Below, one piece after another: positions 26,893 through 36,175 of a stretch of 64,000 nucleotides of DNA. The stretch covers positions 83,914-147,913 of the forward strand of contig NZ_JAQKGV010000008.1 in assembly GCF_028617075.1 (NCBI RefSeq), written 5' to 3'. The position numbers and the translations under genes are program-made. Source of the stretch: Rubrobacter calidifluminis. GTDB lineage: Bacteria > Actinomycetota > Rubrobacteria > Rubrobacterales > Rubrobacteraceae. The notes below the pieces were generated by a model. That model was not told the DNA's origin. It was given only the letters and a program-made list of their open reading frames with translations, and searched no databases. Positions within the stretch are counted from its first letter, which is position 1. Every line of letters starts with the position of its first letter.

Positions 26893-27188
26893 CCTCGCAG
26901 CCTCTCTCGACGACGGTCGGACCCTCGAGCGGCCGCCACCACACGGCCGGCCGGGATGGAGGAGCCATATCCGGGTAATAATACGATGTGAGAGGGCGTA
27001 CGTTACGGACGGGAGACCGCTACATGGAAGTGAGTTATCATTAAGAAGGCAAGGGCCGTTGTCTGTCTACCTCGACAAAACGGGGCGGTTGCGAGATGGC
27101 GCGGGATGGGCTTCGCGCCCCGGTGGGCACCAGAGAAGAGTCCATGCCGCACGGAGAGATCTTACGACGTGTGAGGGTGTGATCCGCT
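26893..27188. promoter_or_regulatory. Divergent intergenic region between membrane-protein operon and odhA
   Basis: No gene was found. TAATAATAC at about 26976-26984 reads as a -10-like box on both strands (TATTAT on the minus strand) and could serve the membrane-protein operon. TATCAT at 27036-27041 is a possible -10 for the E1 gene, leaving a leader of about 145 bases. That leader holds a stem GGCGCG (27098-27103) with CGCGCC (27114-27119). No riboswitch class was recognised. Confidence 0.35.
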
Positions 27189-30029
27189 TTGTCTGAGATA
27201 TCCGAGAGAGAGTTTTACGGGCCGAACCTGGGATACGTGCTCGAGCTCTACGAGCGGTTCAAGGAAGACCCCGACTCCGTCGACGAACAGACCCGCAGGC
27301 TGTTCGAGCACTGGAGGCCGCGCGAGGTCTCGCTCGACGGGCAGGGCACGGTCGCCGCGGCTCCGGCGGCGGACGTCGAGAAGATCGTCGGGGCGACCAA
27401 GTTCATCCGGCACATAAGGGATTTCGGTCACATGGCCGCGCACCTGGACCCGCTCGGGAGCGAACCGCCCGGCGATCCCACGCTCGACCCGGCTTTCTAC
27501 AGGATAAGCGAGGAGGATCTCGCGGAGCTTCCCTCCTCGATCGTCGACGGGCCGGTCGCCGGGAGGACCTCGACGGCGAAGGAGGCCGCGGACGAGCTGC
27601 GCCGGCTCTACTGCTCGACCACCGGGTACGACTTCGGGCACGTCCATGATCCAGAGGAGCGCTTCTGGTTGCGCGAGGCGGTGGAGAGCGAGCGCTTCGG
27701 CGGGAAGCTGGATGCCGGGGAGGCGAAGCGGCTCCTGAAGCGCCTGACGCGCGTTGACACCTTCGAGAAATTCTTGCATCGGACGTTCCTCGGGCAGAAG
27801 CGCTTCTCGGTCGAAGGCAACGACATGGTCGTGCCGATGCTCGATCGGCTGCTCGAGCTCGCGGCCGACTCGGGGATACCGGGGGCGGTCCTCGGGATGG
27901 CCCACCGCGGCAGACTCAACGTGCTCGCCCACGTCCTGGGCAAGCCCTACGAGAAGATCTTCGCCGAGTTCCAGCAGCCGGAGAAGGGCGAGCAGCCCTC
28001 CGTGGCCGAGAGCCCGGGAGAGGGCTGGGTCGGGGACGTGAAGTACCACCTCGGAATCCGGGGCTACCACCTCGAAGAGGGTGAGGAGGACAGCCGGGTC
28101 GAGGTCACCCTCGCCCCCAACCCGAGCCACCTCGAGCATGTCAACCCGGTCGTCGAGGGGATGGCCCGCGCGGCGCAGGAGGATCGCGGGAAACCAGGAG
28201 CCCCGGAGCAGGATGTGGACGCCTCGCTGCCGATCCTGCTGCACGGCGACGCGGCGTTCCCCGGCGAGGGGGTGGCCGCGGAGACGCTGAACCTCTCGCG
28301 CCTGAGGGGGTATGCGACGGGCGGCACGATCCACATCATCACCAACAACCAGCTCGGCTTCACCACCGAGAAGGAGGACGCCTACTCGACGACCTACGCC
28401 AGCGACCTGGCCAAGGGCTTCGAGATCCCGGTCGTCCACGTCAACGCCGACGATCCGGAGGCGTGCCTGGCGGCGGTGAGCATGGCGTATGCCTACCGGC
28501 AGAGATTCCACAAGGACTTCCTGATCGACCTGGTGGGCTACCGGCGCTACGGGCACAACGAGGGGGACGAACCCTCCTACACCCAGCCGCTGATGTACGA
28601 AAAGATAAGGACCCACCCCTCGGTGCGCGAGATCTGGGCGAAGGAGCTCGAGGAGCGGGGCATTATCGAGGAAGGGGAGGCCGAGCGGCTGGTCGAGGAA
28701 GTCTACTCGAGGATGCAGGAGATCCACAAGAACCCCTCCCTCGGGAGAGCCGAGGAGGAGGGGATGGGGGATGCGCCCTACACCCCGCTGGTGGAGATCC
28801 CCGAGACCGCCGTCCCGGCCGGGAGGCTCGAGGCCCTCAACGAGGCGATGCTCGAGAGGCCTGAGGGGTTCAACCCAAACCCCAAGCTCGAGCGGCTCTT
28901 CCGGCGCAACCGGGGCAGCCTGGAGCAGATAGACTGGGCCCACGCCGAGGCGCTGGCCTTCGCCTCGCTCATCGAGGACGGCGTGCCGATCCGGCTTACG
29001 GGCGAGGACACCGAGCGGGGCACCTTCTCGCAGCGCCACGCGGTGCTGCACGACGTGGAGACCGGCGAGCGCTACGTGCCGCTGCAGAACATCCCGCAGG
29101 CGAAGGCGTCCTTCGCGGTGTACAACAGCCCGCTCTCGGAGGTCGCGACGATGGGCTTCGAGTACGGCTACTCGGTGGGGTCGCCGGAGGCGCTCGTGCT
29201 GTGGGAGGCACAGTACGGGGACTTCGCCAACGTCGGGCAGGCGATGATAGACCAGTTCGTCGTCAGCGGGCAGGCCAAGTGGGGGCAGGCCTCCGGGCTG
29301 GTTATGCTGCTGCCGCACGGGTACGAGGGGCAGGGGCCCGAGCACTCCTCGGCCCGGCTCGAGCGCTACCTGCAGCTGGCGGCGCGGGAGAACATCCGGG
29401 TGGCCAACTGCACCACCGCCGCGCAGTACTTCCACCTCCTGCGGGCGCAGGCGATGCTCACCGACAACCGCAGGCCGCTCATCCTCATGACGCCGAAGAG
29501 CCTCCTGCGCCACCCGATGGCCGCCTCGACGCTGGAGGAGCTCGCGAGCGGCAGGTTCCAGCCGGTGCTGGACGACGCGGAGGCGCGGGAGAGGGCGGAC
29601 TCGATCGAGCGCCTCATCCTCTGCTCGGGCAAGTTCTACACGGAGCTCGTCGGCAGCGAGTACAGGGACGAGGCCGAGGACACGGCGGTCGCGCGGGTGG
29701 AGCTGCTCTACCCGTTCCCGGAGGAGCAGCTGCGGGAGGTGATCGGAGGATACCCCAACCTGCGCGAGATACTCTGGGTGCAGGAGGAGCCGAAGAACAT
29801 GGGCGCCTGGAGCTTCATGGAGCCCAGGCTGCGCGAGCTGGTCTCCGGGGGGCTCCCGATAATCTACGTCGGCAAGCCGGCGCGCCCGAGCCCGGCGCAG
29901 GGCTCTGCGAAGTTCCACCGCCGGGAGCACGCCGAGATCGTGAGCCGGGCCTTCCGGGGCGAGGACGACGGAAGGAAGGCCGAGGCCGCGGTCAGAGGGA
30001 CGCAGGCCCGCACCACACAGGGGGCCTGA
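27189..30029 (+). CDS. sucA: 2-oxoglutarate dehydrogenase E1 component
   Basis: A 946-residue thiamine-diphosphate decarboxylase of the TCA cycle. The N-terminal FYGPNLGYVLELYERFKEDP, then GMAHRGRLNVLAHVLGKPY, HGDAAFPGEGVAAETLNLS, ITNNQLGFTT, RYGHNEGDEPSYTQP and LMLPHGYEG-like segments are those of OdhA/SucA. Unlike mycobacterial and corynebacterial homologues it has no fused E2 acyltransferase domain, and E2 is a separate gene 49 bases downstream. The TTG start has only a weak GAGGG upstream. E3 is presumably the lpd at 6.9 kb. Confidence 0.95.
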   Translation: MSEISEREFYGPNLGYVLELYERFKEDPDSVDEQTRRLFEHWRPREVSLDGQGTVAAAPAADVEKIVGATKFIRHIRDFGHMAAHLDPLGSEPPGDPTLDPAFYRISEEDLAELPSSIVDGPVAGRTSTAKEAADELRRLYCSTTGYDFGHVHDPEERFWLREAVESERFGGKLDAGEAKRLLKRLTRVDTFEKFLHRTFLGQKRFSVEGNDMVVPMLDRLLELAADSGIPGAVLGMAHRGRLNVLAHVLGKPYEKIFAEFQQPEKGEQPSVAESPGEGWVGDVKYHLGIRGYHLEEGEEDSRVEVTLAPNPSHLEHVNPVVEGMARAAQEDRGKPGAPEQDVDASLPILLHGDAAFPGEGVAAETLNLSRLRGYATGGTIHIITNNQLGFTTEKEDAYSTTYASDLAKGFEIPVVHVNADDPEACLAAVSMAYAYRQRFHKDFLIDLVGYRRYGHNEGDEPSYTQPLMYEKIRTHPSVREIWAKELEERGIIEEGEAERLVEEVYSRMQEIHKNPSLGRAEEEGMGDAPYTPLVEIPETAVPAGRLEALNEAMLERPEGFNPNPKLERLFRRNRGSLEQIDWAHAEALAFASLIEDGVPIRLTGEDTERGTFSQRHAVLHDVETGERYVPLQNIPQAKASFAVYNSPLSEVATMGFEYGYSVGSPEALVLWEAQYGDFANVGQAMIDQFVVSGQAKWGQASGLVMLLPHGYEGQGPEHSSARLERYLQLAARENIRVANCTTAAQYFHLLRAQAMLTDNRRPLILMTPKSLLRHPMAASTLEELASGRFQPVLDDAEARERADSIERLILCSGKFYTELVGSEYRDEAEDTAVARVELLYPFPEEQLREVIGGYPNLREILWVQEEPKNMGAWSFMEPRLRELVSGGLPIIYVGKPARPSPAQGSAKFHRREHAEIVSRAFRGEDDGRKAEAAVRGTQARTTQGA

Positions 30030-30078
30030 GGGCCCGTAGCGGAGAGTTTTGGTAGCGAGAGTCTAGGAGAGGTGAGAA

Positions 30079-31353
30079 TTGCCCGCTGATATACACGTGC
30101 CCGAGCTCGGAGAATCGGTCACCGACGCCACCGTTGGCCGCTGGCTGAAGAAGGAGGGCGAGGCGGTGAAGGCCGGGGAGCCCCTGGTGGAGCTCGAGAC
30201 CGACAAGATCAACTTCGAGGTCGAGGCGGAGCAGGACGGGGTCCTGCAGAAGATCGCCAAGGGCGAGGGCGAGACGGTGAACGTCGGCGAGGTTATCGGG
30301 ACGATCGCCGAGGGCGACGGGGCTCAGCCCGCGGCCGAGGAAGAGACCGCCGAAGCTCAGGAACGGGAGGAGCCGGAGGCCGCGCCGGCCGAAATCGGGG
30401 AGGCGACCAACGGCCACCGGGAGGCCGAGGAGGGGGCCCGGCGGGCCTCTCCGGCGGTGAGGAAGCTAGCCCGGGAGTACGGGGTCGACCTCTCGGAGAT
30501 CGAGGGCTCGGGCTCCGGCGGGCGCATCACCCGGGAGGACGTGGAGCGGGTGATCCGGGAGCAGGCGCGCCCCGCTCCGGAGGAGGCGCCGCAGGCCGAT
30601 GGCCACGCCGAGACCGCCCCCGCGCCGCGTCCGGCCCCTGCCGCCGCGGAGGGACGCCCCGAGGAGCGGGTACGTCTCTCGCGCCGGAGGCTCACGATCG
30701 CCCAGCGGCTCGTGCAGTCGCAGCACGAGGCCGCGATGCTCACCACGTTCAACGAGGTGGACATGTCGGCGGTGATGGAGCTCAGGCGCAGGAGGCGGGA
30801 GTCGTTCCAGGAGCGCACCGGGGCGCGGCTCGGGTTCATGAGCTTCTTCACCAAGGCCTCGGTCGCGGCGCTCAAGGCGTTCCCGCAGGTCAACGCCGAG
30901 CTCGACGGCAACGAGCTCGTCCTCAAGAAGTACTACGACATCGGGGTCGCCGTCTCGACCGACGAGGGCCTCGTGGTGCCGGTCGTGCGCGATGCCGACC
31001 GCAAGAACTTCGCCGAGATAGAGCAGGAGATCGCGGAGCTCGCGACGAAGGCCAGGGAGGGGAGGCTCACGCTCGAGGATCTGCGCGGCGGGACGTTCAC
31101 GATCACCAACGGCGGCATCTTCGGCTCGCTGATGTCCACCCCGATCCTGACCACCCCGCAGGTGGCGATCCTGGGGATGCACAAGATCCAGGAGCGCCCG
31201 GTCGTCGTCGACGGGGAGGTCGTGGTGCGCCCGATGATGTACCTGGCGCTCTCCTACGATCACCGGGTGATCGACGGGGCGGAGGCGGTGAGCTTCCTGG
31301 TCAGGATCAAGGAGCTCATCGAGGATCCGGAGGCGCTGCTGCTGGAAGGGTAG
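30079..31353 (+). CDS. sucB: Dihydrolipoyllysine-residue succinyltransferase (E2)
   Basis: A 424-residue E2. It has an N-terminal lipoyl domain with the lipoylated Lys43 in [14 protein letters not shown], an Ala/Glu/Pro-rich linker, a peripheral subunit-binding domain ([21 protein letters not shown]), a second flexible linker, and a catalytic domain ending with [13 protein letters not shown], which holds the catalytic His and Asp. The lipoyl sequence and the upstream E1 identify it as succinyltransferase. The TTG start has AGGAGAGGTG upstream. A hairpin follows the stop. Confidence 0.94.
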   Translation: MPADIHVPELGESVTDATVGRWLKKEGEAVKAGEPLVELETDKINFEVEAEQDGVLQKIAKGEGETVNVGEVIGTIAEGDGAQPAAEEETAEAQEREEPEAAPAEIGEATNGHREAEEGARRASPAVRKLAREYGVDLSEIEGSGSGGRITREDVERVIREQARPAPEEAPQADGHAETAPAPRPAPAAAEGRPEERVRLSRRRLTIAQRLVQSQHEAAMLTTFNEVDMSAVMELRRRRRESFQERTGARLGFMSFFTKASVAALKAFPQVNAELDGNELVLKKYYDIGVAVSTDEGLVVPVVRDADRKNFAEIEQEIAELATKAREGRLTLEDLRGGTFTITNGGIFGSLMSTPILTTPQVAILGMHKIQERPVVVDGEVVVRPMMYLALSYDHRVIDGAEAVSFLVRIKELIEDPEALLLEG

Positions 31354-31376
31354 GGAGAACGGGTTTGCTGGGGTGC

Positions 31377-31410
31377 GGCGAGAGGGCCCTCCGGGCCCCT
31401 CTCGCCTTTC
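31377..31410 (+). terminator. Terminator after sucB
   Basis: GGCGAGAGGG (31377-31386) pairs with CCCTCTCGCC (31397-31406), with extra inner CCC/GGG pairing, followed by TTTC. A fair intrinsic terminator just upstream of the OsmC ribosome site. Confidence 0.7.
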
Positions 31411-31426
31411 TGGGAGAGGAGAAGAG

Positions 31427-31924
31427 ATGGACCTGAGGTCGGTGCAGAGGCCGTTGAAGAAGCGCTACCGCGAGGAGCCGGGCTCCTCGAAGGTGACGCT
31501 CTCGGCCAGGGCGAGCCGGCAGGAGACGCCGGTCTCCTGCTCGGTGGACATAGGCCGGGCGGTCTACGCGGCGGAGGCTCACGCCGGGGTGGGCGGGAGC
31601 GGGCAGACCGCCTGCTCGGGTGATCTTTTGCTCGGGGCGCTCGCGGCCTGCGCGCAGCTCACCTGCCAGATGGTCGCGGAGAACATGGGTCTCGACGCCA
31701 GGCGCATAGAGGTCGGGGTGGAGGGTGACCTCGACCTCGCCGGGACGATGGGGATCTCGGAGGAGGTGTCGGTGGGCTTCGAGCGCATCCGGGTCGGCTT
31801 CGAGGTCGACGCGCCGGGGGCGACCGAGGAGGAGCTCGCCGCCCTCCGGGAGAAGACCGAGCGCTACTGCGTGGTGATGCAGACGCTCCTCGATCCGCCC
31901 CGTATAGAGACCAGATGGGGGTAG
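31427..31924 (+). CDS. OsmC family peroxiredoxin-like protein
   Basis: A 165-residue OsmC/Ohr-fold protein. It has the first redox Cys in CSGDLLLGALAACAQLT and the second in ERYCVVMQTLLDPP. Members reduce organic hydroperoxides or are of unknown role; this one belongs to the broader OsmC group rather than to classic Ohr. ATG at 31427 follows GGAGAGGAG. An upstream frame extension reads into the sucB terminator and is not real. The end overlaps meaB by 10 bases, so the two are coupled. Confidence 0.85.
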   Translation: MDLRSVQRPLKKRYREEPGSSKVTLSARASRQETPVSCSVDIGRAVYAAEAHAGVGGSGQTACSGDLLLGALAACAQLTCQMVAENMGLDARRIEVGVEGDLDLAGTMGISEEVSVGFERIRVGFEVDAPGATEEELAALREKTERYCVVMQTLLDPPRIETRWG

Positions 31925-32871
31925 AGAGGACCGATACGGGGACGCTGGCCGGGAGGCTGCTCGCCGGCGACAGGCGGGCGCTGGCGCGGGCGATCTCGAA
32001 GATAGAGCGCGAGGACCCCGAGGTGACCGGGCTCTTCTCCGAGATCTTCCCGCACACCGGGGGGGCGGTGACGGTGGGGTTCACCGGGCCGCCGGGCGTG
32101 GGCAAGAGCAGCCTGCTCGCCCGCCTGATAAAGCTCTACCGCGCCGAGGGGAAGAAGGTCGGGGTGGTCTCCGTCGACCCCTCGAGCCCCTTCTCGCACG
32201 GGGCGATCCTGGGCGACCGCATCCGGCTCTCGGACCACTTCCTCGACCCCGGGGTGTTCATCCGCTCGATGGGGAGCCGGGGGCATCTGGGCGGGCTCGC
32301 CGCCGGTTCGAGGCTCGCCGGGATGGCGATGGAGGCCTACGGCTGCGACGTGGTCCTCTACGAGACGGTGGGCGTCGGCCAGGGTGAGGTCGAGGTCGCC
32401 TCGGCCGCGGAGACGGTGGTCCTCGCGATCCAGCCGGGCGCCGGGGACGCGGTGCAGGCGCTCAAGGCCGGCGTCATGGAGATAGCGGACGTCTTCTGCG
32501 TGAACAAGGCGGACCACCCGCAGGCCACCCTCGCCAAGCGCGAGCTGCGCCAGATGCTCGAGATCGGGCACGAGCTCGACCCGGAGGCCCCGATCCCGCC
32601 GATCGTCATGACCCGCGGGGACACCGGCGAGGGGATCGAAGAGCTCAAATCCGAGATAGAGGGGCACCGGAGGCGCCTCGAGGATAGCGGGGAGCTGGAG
32701 AAGCGGAGGCGTGCCTCGCTGCGGGAGTTCGTCGTCTCCTGGGCTACCGGACGGCTGGAGAGGGAGATCAAAGAACGGCTCGCCCGCGAGGACGCAAAGA
32801 TAATGGAGGAGGTCTACGCCCGCAGGCTCGATCCGATCTCGGCTTCCGAGCGGATCTTCCGGGAGGTCTAG
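31915..32871 (+). CDS. meaB: Methylmalonyl-CoA mutase-associated GTPase MeaB (ArgK family)
   Basis: A 318-residue P-loop GTPase that protects and reloads the B12 cofactor of methylmalonyl-CoA mutase or similar mutases. It has the N-terminal helical AGDRRALARAISKIE, the P-loop GPPGVGKSSLLARLI, the switch-region SVDPSSPFSHGAILGDRIRL, ETVGVGQGEVEVA, and the base-recognition NKAD. No mutase is in the window. The neighbour downstream resembles a cobalamin-binding receptor, which fits a B12-related unit. Confidence 0.92.
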   Translation: MGVERTDTGTLAGRLLAGDRRALARAISKIEREDPEVTGLFSEIFPHTGGAVTVGFTGPPGVGKSSLLARLIKLYRAEGKKVGVVSVDPSSPFSHGAILGDRIRLSDHFLDPGVFIRSMGSRGHLGGLAAGSRLAGMAMEAYGCDVVLYETVGVGQGEVEVASAAETVVLAIQPGAGDAVQALKAGVMEIADVFCVNKADHPQATLAKRELRQMLEIGHELDPEAPIPPIVMTRGDTGEGIEELKSEIEGHRRRLEDSGELEKRRRASLREFVVSWATGRLEREIKERLAREDAKIMEEVYARRLDPISASERIFREV

Positions 32872-32876
32872 AGGCC

Positions 32877-33629
32877 CTGGCGCCCCGGCGGATAGTGAGC
32901 CTGGTCCCATCGCTGACCGAGGCGCTCTTCGCCTTCGGCGCCGGCGGGCGGGTCGTCGGGCGCACCCGCTACTGCACCCAGCCGCCACACGAGGTCGGCC
33001 GGGTGGAGAAGGTTGGAGGGACCAAGAAGGTGGACCTCGATCGCCTCCTCTCGCTCGAGCCGGACCTCGTCGTCGCGGTGAGGGAGGAGAACCGCCGGGA
33101 GGACGTCGAGGCGATCGTTGAGGCCGGCGTCGAGATCTTCCTGGGCGAACCCGCGACGGTCGCGGGGGCGCTCGCGATGCTGCGGGAGCTCGCGCGGAGG
33201 GTGGAGGCCCCGCGCGCGGACGTCTTCCTGGGGCGTATCGAGCATGTGCTACGCATCCTCGAATCCTCGCGCCCGGAGCGTCCCCGGCGGGTCTTCGCCC
33301 CGATCTGGAAGAACCCGTACATGAGCGTTGGGGGCGACACCTACGCGGGGGACGTGATCCGGGTGTGCGGCGGCGAGAACGTCTTCGCCGGGCGTGGGCG
33401 CTACCCGCGGGTGACGCCGGGGGAGATAGAGGAGACCTCACCCGAGGTGATACTGCTCCCCGACGAGCCCTATCCCTTCTCTGCCGCGGACCTGCCGGAG
33501 TTCTACGCGCTGGACGTTCCCGCCGCCCGCTCGGGGCGCGTCTACCCGATCGACGGCAAGCTCCTCACCTGGTACGGTCCCCGGATGGCTCCGGCCCTGA
33601 TGCAGCTCTCCGCGATACTGTGCCGGTGA
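32877..33629 (+). CDS. Helical-backbone metal receptor, BtuF-like (cobalamin or metal-chelate binding), no signal peptide
   Basis: About 250 residues. RRIVSLVPSLTEALFAFGAG at the N-terminus and DLVVAVREENRREDVEAIVE fit the BtuF/FhuD-like two-lobed receptor fold with a long backbone helix. KNPYMSVGGDTYAGDVIRVCGG is a family signature. There is no signal peptide or lipobox, so it is probably cytoplasmic rather than part of an ABC importer. The first usual start is GTG at 32895, but that would cut off the conserved RRI of strand 1. A CTG at 32877 lies nine bases after GGGAGGT, so it is used here with reserve. The end overlaps the convergent CoA-transferase gene by 65 bases. Confidence 0.75.
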   Translation: MAPRRIVSLVPSLTEALFAFGAGGRVVGRTRYCTQPPHEVGRVEKVGGTKKVDLDRLLSLEPDLVVAVREENRREDVEAIVEAGVEIFLGEPATVAGALAMLRELARRVEAPRADVFLGRIEHVLRILESSRPERPRRVFAPIWKNPYMSVGGDTYAGDVIRVCGGENVFAGRGRYPRVTPGEIEETSPEVILLPDEPYPFSAADLPEFYALDVPAARSGRVYPIDGKLLTWYGPRMAPALMQLSAILCR

Positions 33630-34482
33630 GGCCGGGAGCACCCCTCACCCTGGAGAGCGGCAGGTCGCGCTCCCGGGCCCACCGCTCCCACTCCCGGGCG
33701 CTCCTGCGGGAGAAGGCTTCCTGCAGGGCTTCGTGGCTCAGTTCCTCGAGGCCGAGTTCTCCTGCGAGGCGGCTCTGGAAGTGGGGCTCGAGCGCGGCGA
33801 GGGCGACCCACCCATCCTGCGTACGGTAGAGCCCGTACCCCGCGAAGGCTCCCCCGAGGAGGCCGCCGGGAGCGGTCAGGCCGTAGCGCAGCGGTGCAGC
33901 GAAGGAGGCGGCTGCCTCCTGCAGCGGGACGGCGGCGAACGCGCCTTCTTCTCCGCCGCGCTCTCGTTCGAGAAGCAGCGCGAGAGCCGCGCTCACCGCC
34001 CTCTCGGCGCCGGCGAGGTCGGCGAGCAGGGTGCGCGGGAGATGCGGCGGATCGAGGAGCCCGAGGGAGGCCTGGTAGGTGAGGTCGTGGCCGGGGCGGT
34101 TCTCCTCCGGGGGCGGGTGACCGGTTATCGCGACGTGCGAGAGGCGCGGGTATCGGGCGTGCAGATCCTCCCACCCGAGCCCGAGGCGCCGCAGCGCGGC
34201 GGGCCGGCTCGAGGTGAGGAGGAGATCCGCCCCGGCGAGCAGCCCTTCGAGGCTCTCTCTGTCCTCCCGCCGCTTCAGGTCCAGCCTCAGCACCCGCTGC
34301 CCCGCCGTCAGGTCGCGGTACCAGAGCGGGCAGTAACGCCCGAGCGGGTCGCCTTCGGGCGGCTCGACCCTGCTCACCTCCGCGCCCATCGAGTGCAGCC
34401 TGGAGGCGGCGACCGGGCCGGGGATGTTGAGGCACAGGCTCACCGCGCGCACCCCGCGCAGGATGCCTGCCGGAGCCGACAC
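33565..34482 (-). CDS. Family III CoA-transferase (CaiB/BaiF)-like protein
   Basis: A 305-residue protein with VRAVSLCLNIPGPVAASRLHSMGAEVSRVEPPEGDPLG at the N-terminus, typical of family III CoA-transferases, and LLADLAGAERAVSAALALLLE containing the candidate catalytic Asp. DGWVALAALEPHFQ fits the C-terminal half. At 305 residues it is shorter than the common 380-400. GTG at 34482 lies six bases after the stop of the acyl-CoA ligase gene, so both are in one operon and may activate the same acid. The last 65 bases overlap the convergent BtuF-like gene. Confidence 0.82.
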   Translation of the reverse strand: MSAPAGILRGVRAVSLCLNIPGPVAASRLHSMGAEVSRVEPPEGDPLGRYCPLWYRDLTAGQRVLRLDLKRREDRESLEGLLAGADLLLTSSRPAALRRLGLGWEDLHARYPRLSHVAITGHPPPEENRPGHDLTYQASLGLLDPPHLPRTLLADLAGAERAVSAALALLLERERGGEEGAFAAVPLQEAAASFAAPLRYGLTAPGGLLGGAFAGYGLYRTQDGWVALAALEPHFQSRLAGELGLEELSHEALQEAFSRRSAREWERWARERDLPLSRVRGAPGLTGTVSRRAASGPEPSGDRTR

Positions 34483-34488
34483 GCCCTC

Positions 34489-36099
34489 TCAGGCTCCGGC
34501 GTACTCCCGCTGCCGGAGCACGACGCGGCGGATCTTGCCGCTCGCGGTCTTGGGCAGCTCGTCGACGAACTCTATCCTGCGCGGGTACTTGTACGGGGCG
34601 CTCTGGCGCTTGCAGAACTCCTGGATGTCGCGGGCGAGCTCCTCGGAGGGCTCGTACCCTTCCCCGAGCACCACGAAAGCCTTCACCACGCTCCCGCGGT
34701 CCTCGTCGGGGGAGGCTACGACCCCGCTCTCCACCACGGCCGGGTGTTCGATCAGGGTGCTCTCCACCTCGAACGGTCCGATCGTGTAGCCGGCCGAGAT
34801 GATCACGTCGTCCGCCCTGCCGACGAACCAGAAGTACCCGTCCTCGTCGCGGTAGGCCCGGTCGCCGGTTATGTAGTAGTCCCCTCTGTGGGAGGCGGCC
34901 GTCTGCTCCGGCTGGCGGTAGTACTCTCTGAAGAGCGCGGGCATCCCCCGGCGCAAAGCGATGTCTCCCGGCTCCCCCGGAGCGCACTCGTTCCCGTCCT
35001 CGTCTATGACCCTCACGTCGCAGCCGGGGGAGGGCAAACCCATCGAGCCGGGTCTCACCTCCACGCCGGGGAAGTTGCCGACGATGAGCGTGTTCTCCGT
35101 CTGCCCGTAGCCGTCGTAGATCGTGATCCCGTGCAGCGCGCGCCAGCGCTCTATGACGGCCGGGTTCAGCGGCTCCCCCGCCGAGACCGCGTGGCGGATC
35201 TTCGAGAGGTCGGCCTCCTCCAGCTCCTTCGTCTTCGCCAGAAGCCGGTACTCTGTCGGGGCCTGGCAGAGGACGGTGATGTCGTGGCGCTGCAGCAGTT
35301 CGATCCGCTCCTTCGAGTCGAAGGGGCCCTCGTGGAAGAAGATCTCGGTGCCCCAGCTCCAGGGGCCGAGGATGACGTTCCAGATGCTCTTGGCCCAGCC
35401 GGTCCCGGAGGTGCACCACAGGCGGTCGCCCTCCTGCAGGTCGAGCCAGTAGCGGGACTGCATCCGCTTGGCGTGGGTGTAGCCGTGGGTGTGCAGCACG
35501 CCCTTGGGATGCCTGGTGGTGCCCGAGGTGTAGAGCAGGAACGCCGGCTCGTCCGCGGCGGTGTCTTCGGCGGAGAACTCCTCGGAGGCGGCCCCGGTGA
35601 TCTCCGCGAAGCTCTCCCAGCCCTCGCGGCCTTCCCCGAGGAGTACTAAGTTCCGGATCGAGGGTGCATCCTGGCGCATCCTCTCCACCTCCGGAGCACC
35701 GTCGGCGTCCGAGACGACCATCACCGCCTCCGAATGGTTCGCCCGATACTCCAGGTCGCCCGCGCGGAGCATCGGGGAGCAGGGGATGGCCACCGCCCCG
35801 AGCTTCAGCAGCCCGACGAGCACCGCGTGCCACTCCGGAACCTTGCCGAGCAGGACCATCACCCGGTCGCCCCTCTTCACGCCGAGCTCGCGGGCGGCGT
35901 TCGCGAAGCGGTTCGAGATGCGGGCGAAGTCCGCGAAGGTGAGATGGCGCTCCCCGCCGCTCGTGCCCAGCCAGAGCATGGCCGGGCGTCCTTCGTCCTC
36001 GGCCCAGCGGTCGACCACGTCTCGACCGAAGTTGAAGCGCTCGGGGGTCTCCCACGCGAAGCCTGCATAGGTTTTCGTGTAATCACCGATGTTGGCCAC
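34489..36099 (-). CDS. AMP-forming acyl-CoA synthetase (medium-chain/acetyl-CoA synthetase-like)
   Basis: A 536-residue ANL-superfamily ligase that makes acyl-CoA via acyl-AMP. It has the P-loop LLYTSGTTRHPKGVLHTHG (the usual Gly replaced by Arg in TSGTTRHPKG), DGYGQTENTLIVGN, the hinge Asp in YFWFVGRADDVIISAGYTIG, and the C-terminal catalytic Lys in LPKTASGKIRRV. The overall type is that of medium-chain acyl-CoA synthetases. GTG at 36099 has AAGGAGGAG upstream. It leads the operon with the CoA-transferase. The Pat-type fusion at 15-17.8 kb could acetylate the C-terminal Lys of such ligases. Confidence 0.9.
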   Translation of the reverse strand: MANIGDYTKTYAGFAWETPERFNFGRDVVDRWAEDEGRPAMLWLGTSGGERHLTFADFARISNRFANAARELGVKRGDRVMVLLGKVPEWHAVLVGLLKLGAVAIPCSPMLRAGDLEYRANHSEAVMVVSDADGAPEVERMRQDAPSIRNLVLLGEGREGWESFAEITGAASEEFSAEDTAADEPAFLLYTSGTTRHPKGVLHTHGYTHAKRMQSRYWLDLQEGDRLWCTSGTGWAKSIWNVILGPWSWGTEIFFHEGPFDSKERIELLQRHDITVLCQAPTEYRLLAKTKELEEADLSKIRHAVSAGEPLNPAVIERWRALHGITIYDGYGQTENTLIVGNFPGVEVRPGSMGLPSPGCDVRVIDEDGNECAPGEPGDIALRRGMPALFREYYRQPEQTAASHRGDYYITGDRAYRDEDGYFWFVGRADDVIISAGYTIGPFEVESTLIEHPAVVESGVVASPDEDRGSVVKAFVVLGEGYEPSEELARDIQEFCKRQSAPYKYPRRIEFVDELPKTASGKIRRVVLRQREYAGA

Positions 36100-36175
36100 G
36101 GCTCCTCCTTTTCTCTTTCCCCTGGCTGTACATTCTATACCTGCGGGGAAAGATGCATGCTTTGAGGCTGGAAGT

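Noticed and set aside
26893..27188. Riboswitch or tRNA in the gap before sucA
   Set aside because: No cloverleaf and no recognised riboswitch core; only one short stem was seen.
27162..29930. 922-codon frame opposite sucA
   Set aside because: Antisense shadow of a highly conserved E1 gene, rich in Leu, Arg and Val without family motifs.
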